Assembly (NCBI RefSeq): GCF_003331055.1
Contig: NZ_PUQD01000003.1
Location: 62,001 to 126,000 of the forward strand
Length of the DNA: 64,000 bases
DNA from: Pseudomonas sp. AFG_SD02_1510_Pfu_092
GTDB taxonomy: Bacteria > Pseudomonadota > Gammaproteobacteria > Pseudomonadales > Pseudomonadaceae
Direction of reading: 5' to 3'
The translations under genes were made by a program, and so were the position numbers. The notes under the pieces were generated by a model. That model was not told the origin of the DNA. It worked only from the letters and a program-made list of their open reading frames with translations, and made no database searches. Below are positions 59,794 to 64,000 of this stretch, one piece after another (the stretch's first letter is position 1; each line of letters begins with the position of its first letter).

Positions 59794-61194
59794 ATGTGGG
59801 TTCCTCACTACAGCGACCTGGCGCAGCCGGTCTACCTGATGATCGCCGACGCCTTGGAGCAGGACATTGGCAGTGGCCGGCTGGTGGCTGGCGAACGCTT
59901 GCCGACACTCAAGGACCTAGCCGAGTCCCTGAACGTGACCCCCGGCACCATCGGCCGCGCCTATGACGAAGCCGCCAAACGCGGCCTGGTGGTGGGTGAA
60001 GTCGGCCGCGGCACGTTCGTGCTGCAGCAACGGCAGCTACAAGGGTCTACCCCTGTGCCGGCCGCACCGTCGAAGCCTGCAACCGCGCAGCGTGAGAGTG
60101 GCCAGATCGACCTGTCGATCATCAAGCCCAACGATGCCCACATGACCGACTGGCTGCGCGGGGCCATAAACGAGCTGGCCGCCTCGCCAGACCTGGGGCA
60201 GGTACTCGATTACGTCACCGAGGGCGGTCACGCAACCCACAAGCAGGCCGGTGCCGCCTGGATCCAGCGCTGGCTGCCCGAGGCGCGCTGGCAGCAAGTA
60301 GTGCTCACTTCAGGTGCCCAGCACGGCCTGCTGGTGGCCATCAGCAGCCTGTCGAAAAGTGACGATGTGGTGCTGTGCGAGTCGTTCTGCTACCCAGGCA
60401 TCATCTCCCTGGCGCACAGCATGGGCCGCCGCCTGCGCGGCGTAGCCATGGACGAGCACGGCCTGATTCCCGAGGCATTGCGTGCGGCCTGTGTGGAACA
60501 CCGCCCTTCCCTCCTGGTGTGCGTCACCACCCACCAGAACCCGACCAATTCGATCATGCCCCACGCACGGCGCCAGGCTATCGCCGAGATCGCCCGAGAG
60601 TTCGACTTGTTCATCGTTGATGACGATATCTACGGCTTCCTCGAGCCCGCACCGGATTACCAGCCACTGGCCGCTTATGCGCCCGAGCGCTCGGTGTACC
60701 TCACCAGCCTGTCCAAGAGCGTATTGCCGGCGCTGCGCATCGGCTATCTGTACGCCCCACCGCAAACCCTCTCGCGGCTGTCGTCGATGGTCCGCAGCAG
60801 TGTCTGGATGCCGTCACCGCTGATGGCGCAACTGGCCAGCAACCTGATCAACAGCGGCATGGCCGACCAACTGGTGCGGGTTCAACAGGAAGAAGCAGCC
60901 GCGCGCCAGCAAATGGCCCGGGAGATTCTTGGCAAGTACAAGATCCGCAGTCAGCCGAACAGCTTCCATATCTGGCTGGAGTTGCCAGAGCCATGGACCA
61001 GCGACGAATTCGCCAACCTGGCGCGCAACAACGGCGTCACGGTAGTCAGTGGCAGCCAGTTCCTGCCAGAACGCAGCCACGCCACCTGCGGCGTACGCAT
61101 CGCCTTGATGGCGCCCAAGCGCGAGGAATTGGGTTTTGCCTTGACCAAGCTGGTCAGCTTGCTGGATTCGCCGGAGCCGCGGTTGTTCTATTGA
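59794..61194 (+). CDS. MocR-type regulator (GntR helix-turn-helix plus aminotransferase domain)
   Basis: The 466-residue protein joins a GntR winged helix (QPVYLMIADALEQDIGSGRLVAGERLPTLKDLAESLNVTPGTIGRAYDEAAKRGLVVGEVGRGTFV, residues 8-75) to a fold-type I aminotransferase domain with VTTHQNPTNSIMP, DDDIYGFLE and the PLP lysine Lys308 in TSLSKSVLPALRIGY. Such proteins sense PLP-linked amines or amino acids. A GTG at 59752 is a longer possible start; the ATG at 59794 fits homologues. It likely controls the divergent oxygenase operon. Confidence 0.9.
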   Translation: MWVPHYSDLAQPVYLMIADALEQDIGSGRLVAGERLPTLKDLAESLNVTPGTIGRAYDEAAKRGLVVGEVGRGTFVLQQRQLQGSTPVPAAPSKPATAQRESGQIDLSIIKPNDAHMTDWLRGAINELAASPDLGQVLDYVTEGGHATHKQAGAAWIQRWLPEARWQQVVLTSGAQHGLLVAISSLSKSDDVVLCESFCYPGIISLAHSMGRRLRGVAMDEHGLIPEALRAACVEHRPSLLVCVTTHQNPTNSIMPHARRQAIAEIAREFDLFIVDDDIYGFLEPAPDYQPLAAYAPERSVYLTSLSKSVLPALRIGYLYAPPQTLSRLSSMVRSSVWMPSPLMAQLASNLINSGMADQLVRVQQEEAAARQQMAREILGKYKIRSQPNSFHIWLELPEPWTSDEFANLARNNGVTVVSGSQFLPERSHATCGVRIALMAPKREELGFALTKLVSLLDSPEPRLFY

Positions 61195-61250
61195 AGCGCT
61201 GGCTGATTGGACCCACCCTCACAGGATTGCGCCATAGCAGTAACCCACGC

Positions 61251-61342
61251 GCCCTGTGGGAGCGGGCATGCCCGCGAACACCGGTGTAGCCGGTGCCAGG
61301 CACTGTGTTGGATTCTTCGCGGGCACGCCCGCTCCCACAGGG
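61251..61342. repeat. REP pair with conserved hairpin spacer
   Basis: This is the second copy of the composite seen at 14924-15018: the same arms around a spacer CGAACACCGGTGTAGCCGGTG and a following CACTGTGTTGGATTCTTCGCG stretch. Confidence 0.88.
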
Positions 61343-61357
61343 TACGTGCCATTGCAT

Positions 61358-61428
61358 ATAAAAAAGCCTCATCACCAAATGGTGGGAATTAGCACCGGTG
61401 ATGTGCTCGCCGGGAGATAGGCTCAAGG
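61358..61428 (-). other. Structured element ending in a T run, minus strand
   Basis: On the minus strand AGCCT (61418-61424 region) can pair with AGGCT before TTTTTT (61360-61365), enclosing hairpins GCAC...GTGC and CACC-ATTT-GGTG. It looks like a second terminator or the 3' end of a small RNA downstream of ssb. The family is not recognised. Confidence 0.35.
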
Positions 61429-61465
61429 CAGCCCTCACCTTCTCTTCTGGCATTCCCCACAAATG

Positions 61466-61492
61466 AAAAACCCAGGGCAACTCTGCCCTGGG
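61466..61492 (-). terminator. Rho-independent terminator of ssb
   Basis: Minus strand CCCAGGGCA-GAGT-TGCCCTGGG followed by TTTTTC, 33 bases after the ssb stop. Confidence 0.93.
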
Positions 61493-61525
61493 CTTCTGGT
61501 CTTGTCAGACGCCTAACCGTTCAAA

Positions 61526-62068
61526 TCAGAACGGAATATCGTCATCGAAGCTGTCGAAGTCAGCCGCCGGCTGCGGGGCTGGCTGCTGCGGTGCCGGGCG
61601 CTGCGGAGCCTGCTGCGGACGCGGAGCCTGCTGGCGTGGAGCCTGGTTGTACTGTTGCTGCTGGCCGCCACCGTAGTTGCCGCCACCCTGGTTGTACGGG
61701 TCACCGCCCTGCTGCTGACCCTGTGGGCGACCGCCGAGCAACTGCATGGTGCCGTTGATGTCGACGATGATTTCGGTGGTGTAGCGCTTGATACCGTCTT
61801 TTTCCCATTCGCGGGTCTGCAGCTTGCCTTCGATGTAGCACTGCGAACCCTTGCGCAGGTATTCGCCGGCAATTTCGGCAACCTTGCCGAACAGCGACAC
61901 ACGGTGCCACTCGGTACGCTCGACCTTCTGGCCCGACTGCTTGTCGGTCCACTGCTCGCTGGTGGCCAGGCTCAGGTTGGTCACGGCGTTACCGTTGGGC
62001 AGGTAGCGGACTTCGGGATCCTGGCCACAGGTGCCGACCAGAATGACTTTGTTAACCCCACGGGCCAT
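61526..62068 (-). CDS. ssb: Single-stranded DNA-binding protein
   Basis: SSB of 180 residues: an OB-fold ([40 protein letters not shown]), a Gly/Gln/Pro-rich linker (residues 115-165), and the acidic tip DSFDDDIPF that recruits partner proteins. It follows an MFS gene by 9 bases, in the conserved uvrA/MFS/ssb order of pseudomonads. Confidence 0.97.
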   Translation of the reverse strand: MARGVNKVILVGTCGQDPEVRYLPNGNAVTNLSLATSEQWTDKQSGQKVERTEWHRVSLFGKVAEIAGEYLRKGSQCYIEGKLQTREWEKDGIKRYTTEIIVDINGTMQLLGGRPQGQQQGGDPYNQGGGNYGGGQQQQYNQAPRQQAPRPQQAPQRPAPQQPAPQPAADFDSFDDDIPF

Positions 62069-62077
62069 AACGTTCTC

Positions 62078-63472
62078 CTAGGCTTCGCACGCCGAAGAGG
62101 CCGGGTTCACCAGGCGCTCGAGGGTCGTACGGTCCAAAATTTTCGTATCCAGTTTGATATAGATGGCAGCTTCTTCTGCTACCACGACGGCGTCGGTCAC
62201 ACCCGGCACGGCCATCAGGCGCTCGGTCAGGCCGGCTTCCCGGACTGCTTCTGGCGTCAGTGGCATGCGCAGGCTGGTCACATAGGGCGGCTCGTTCATG
62301 CGCAAGGCAACGACCAACCAGATGGCACACAGTACCGCACAACCGAGGAACACCATGTTCAGCCCGCCGTGCTGGAACAACCAGCCACCGAGGATTCCTC
62401 CCAAGGCAGCGCCGAGGAACTGGCTGGTGGAGTAAACCCCCATGGCCGTTCCCTTGCCACCTGCAGGCGACACCTTGCTGACCAGCGAAGGCAGCGATGC
62501 CTCCAGCAGGTTGAATGCAGTAAAGAATACCACGGTGCCAATCACCAGTCCGCGCAAACCGTCAGCCCACTGCCAGAAGAACACCTCCACCAGCAGCAAC
62601 ACGCTGACCGCGCCAGCCAGCACGCGTTTCATCTTGCGCTTTTTCTCGCCGTAAATGATAAACGGGACCATTGCAAAAAATGAGATGAACAACGCGGTCA
62701 GGTATACCCACCAGTGCTGCTCCTTCGGCAGGCCGCCACGCTCGACGAAAGCCAGCGGCAGCGCGACGAAGCTGGCCATGAGGATGGCGTGGAGGATGAA
62801 TATGCCCACGTCCAGGCGCAGAAGGTCCGGATGACGCAGGGTCGGGCCGATGGCCTGGCGCGCCACGCCCGATTCACGGTGCTGCAGAATGCTGTGGGCA
62901 TTGGGTACGACAAAGGCGATCAGCAGAATGCCGACCAGGGCAAGTCCTGCCGTGGCGAGGAACAATCCTGACAACCCGAAGGCACTGGTCAACAATGGCC
63001 CGACGACCATGGCGACAGCGAACGACAGGCCGATGCTCATGCCAATCATCGCCATGGCCTTGGTCCGGTGCTGCTCGCGGGTAAGGTCGGACAGCAACGC
63101 CATGACCGCTGCGGAAATCGCCCCGGCCCCCTGCAGGATACGCCCGGCGATTACGCCCCAGATCGAGTCGGCCTGGGCCGCCAGCACACTGCCCAGGGCG
63201 AAGATTACCAGCCCCAGGTAAATGACCGGCCGGCGGCCGATGCGGTCGGAAATCATCCCGAACGGGATCTGCAGTACGGCCTGGGTCAGGCCATAGGCAC
63301 CGATGGCCAGGCCGATCAGCGCAGGCGTGGCGCCGGCCAGGTCCATGCCGTAGGTGGCCAGCACCGGCAAGACCATGAACATGCCCAGCATACGAAAGGC
63401 AAAGACCAGGGCCAGGCCGCCAGCAGCGCGGGTTTCGTCGCCACTCATGCGCTCGTTGTGGGTGTCGTGCAT
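62078..63472 (-). CDS. MFS transporter adjoining ssb and uvrA
   Basis: The 464-residue protein has twelve helices with the MFS motif [24 protein letters not shown] and a C-terminal soluble extension of about 75 residues (from [55 protein letters not shown]), which looks like a small ferredoxin-like or heavy-metal-associated-type fold of unknown role. The start [16 protein letters not shown] may instead be the Met at codon 9. The transported compound is unknown. Confidence 0.87.
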   Translation of the reverse strand: MHDTHNERMSGDETRAAGGLALVFAFRMLGMFMVLPVLATYGMDLAGATPALIGLAIGAYGLTQAVLQIPFGMISDRIGRRPVIYLGLVIFALGSVLAAQADSIWGVIAGRILQGAGAISAAVMALLSDLTREQHRTKAMAMIGMSIGLSFAVAMVVGPLLTSAFGLSGLFLATAGLALVGILLIAFVVPNAHSILQHRESGVARQAIGPTLRHPDLLRLDVGIFILHAILMASFVALPLAFVERGGLPKEQHWWVYLTALFISFFAMVPFIIYGEKKRKMKRVLAGAVSVLLLVEVFFWQWADGLRGLVIGTVVFFTAFNLLEASLPSLVSKVSPAGGKGTAMGVYSTSQFLGAALGGILGGWLFQHGGLNMVFLGCAVLCAIWLVVALRMNEPPYVTSLRMPLTPEAVREAGLTERLMAVPGVTDAVVVAEEAAIYIKLDTKILDRTTLERLVNPASSACEA

Positions 63473-63540
63473 GGATTAATCTCGTGTGAACCGGCGGCGA
63501 TTCTATCAGTCCGACAGCTTGACGGCATCTACGCGACGCT

Positions 63541-63570
63541 TTGCCGCGTACTGGCAGCGCGCCGTATACT
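63541..63570 (+). promoter_or_regulatory. Sigma-70 promoter of uvrA
   Basis: TTGCCG (63541-63546), an 18-base spacer and TATACT (63565-63570) predict a start near 63577. No convincing LexA box (CTGT-N8-ACAG) is seen here. Confidence 0.55.
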
Positions 63571-63601
63571 TCCTTGTTTATGCCCGCCGAGCGAGGCCGC
63601 A

Positions 63602-64000
63602 GTGGACAAGATCCTGATTCGTGGGGCACGTACCCACAACCTGAAGAACATCGACCTGACCCTGCCCAGGGACAAGCTGATCGTGATCACCGGCCTGTCC
63701 GGTTCCGGCAAGTCATCCCTAGCGTTCGACACCCTGTACGCCGAAGGCCAGCGCCGCTATGTGGAATCGCTGTCGGCCTATGCCCGGCAGTTCCTGTCGA
63801 TGATGGAAAAGCCCGATGTCGACACCATCGAAGGCTTGTCACCGGCCATTTCCATCGAGCAGAAGTCGACCTCGCACAACCCCCGCTCCACGGTCGGCAC
63901 CATCACCGAGATTTACGACTACCTGCGCCTGCTGTACGCCCGCGTCGGCACCCCACGCTGCCCGGACCACGATATCCCGCTGGAGGCGCAAACGATCAGC
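63602..64000 (+). CDS. uvrA: Excinuclease ABC subunit A, N-terminal part (cut by window edge)
   Basis: Only 133 codons are present, from a GTG with GAGG upstream. [65 protein letters not shown] is the near-invariant UvrA start with the first Walker A, followed by [31 protein letters not shown]. UvrA scans DNA for damage with UvrB in nucleotide excision repair. Confidence 0.97.
   Translation, partial: MDKILIRGARTHNLKNIDLTLPRDKLIVITGLSGSGKSSLAFDTLYAEGQRRYVESLSAYARQFLSMMEKPDVDTIEGLSPAISIEQKSTSHNPRSTVGTITEIYDYLRLLYARVGTPRCPDHDIPLEAQTIS

Noticed and set aside
63473-63601. LexA box upstream of uvrA
   Set aside because: No sequence near CTGT-N8-ACAG was found in the MFS-uvrA gap; only a sigma-70 promoter is supported.

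Overview
The window reads as a chromosomal segment of a Pseudomonas putida-group bacterium. The reasons are the high GC coding sequence, the many copies of the P. putida-type 35-bp REP element (core GCGGGTWWACCCGCTCCCACAGG and variants), and a gene order that, from memory, follows the P. putida uvrA - ssb - fdo/sel - rib - dxs - ppa - eut neighbourhood. Both edges cut a gene: a sigma-54 activator on the left and uvrA on the right. No phage, insertion sequence, integron or CRISPR array is visible.

1-7000: an ethanolamine module. A divergent AcoR-type activator faces an acetaldehyde dehydrogenase gene behind a textbook -24/-12 promoter. The permease eat and ethanolamine ammonia-lyase eutB/eutC follow, then a GNAT gene. 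Ethanolamine would be imported, split to acetaldehyde plus ammonia, and the aldehyde oxidised to acetate. 7000-10460: DedA protein, mtfA, ppa with a strong terminator, an XRE/S24-like regulator whose protease dyad is lost, and a possible small RNA. 10660-18590: a four-gene MacAB-like exporter (adaptor, ATPase, two FtsX permeases), then a CopR-box-preceded copA-copB-cytochrome c cluster. 18600-20690: two small Pseudomonas-specific proteins (DUF3077, DUF6124), the second preceded by what looks like a C4-type antisense RNA with duplicated target sites, then an FMN riboswitch and ribB.

20890-32270: isoprenoid and vitamin core. xseB-ispA-dxs run forward. On the reverse strand lie ribA and a small membrane gene, and the nrdR-ribD-ribE-ribBX-ribH-nusB-thiL-pgpA-substrate-binding-protein string. 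The ribBX product has a GTP cyclohydrolase II-like domain without the zinc cysteines. 32370-38210: lipoprotein, methyltransferase, CnoX-type thioredoxin, then a Zur-box-preceded zinc operon (DUF2796 protein, ABC ATPase, permease, DUF3299 protein). The last gene has a perfect inverted REP pair inside its N-terminal coding region. 38240-47260: OprG/OmpW porin with an ANR-type box, an MFS/HxlR divergent pair with a perfect dyad operator, two sugar-nucleotide SDR genes, a TSUP permease, an XRE regulator divergent from a sodium/alanine symporter, and a type I asparaginase.

47380-56570 (all reverse): a self-contained selenoprotein unit, fdoG (in-frame UGA = Sec197, with a bSECIS-like hairpin), fdoH, fdoI, fdhE, selA, selB and tRNA-Sec. 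56726-61194: a less familiar module in which a MocR/GntR regulator diverges from a clavaminate-synthase-like Fe(II)/2-oxoglutarate oxygenase, a TSUP permease and a YdfG-like SDR. The AT-rich gap between them carries three direct 16-bp operator-like repeats. 61200-64000: a REP pair, a structured element, ssb with terminator, an MFS exporter, and the start of uvrA.

The best candidates for undescribed biology are the 2-oxoglutarate oxygenase/SDR/TSUP/MocR module, the chromosomal C4-like RNA over DUF6124, and the REP pair translated into the DUF3299 leader.
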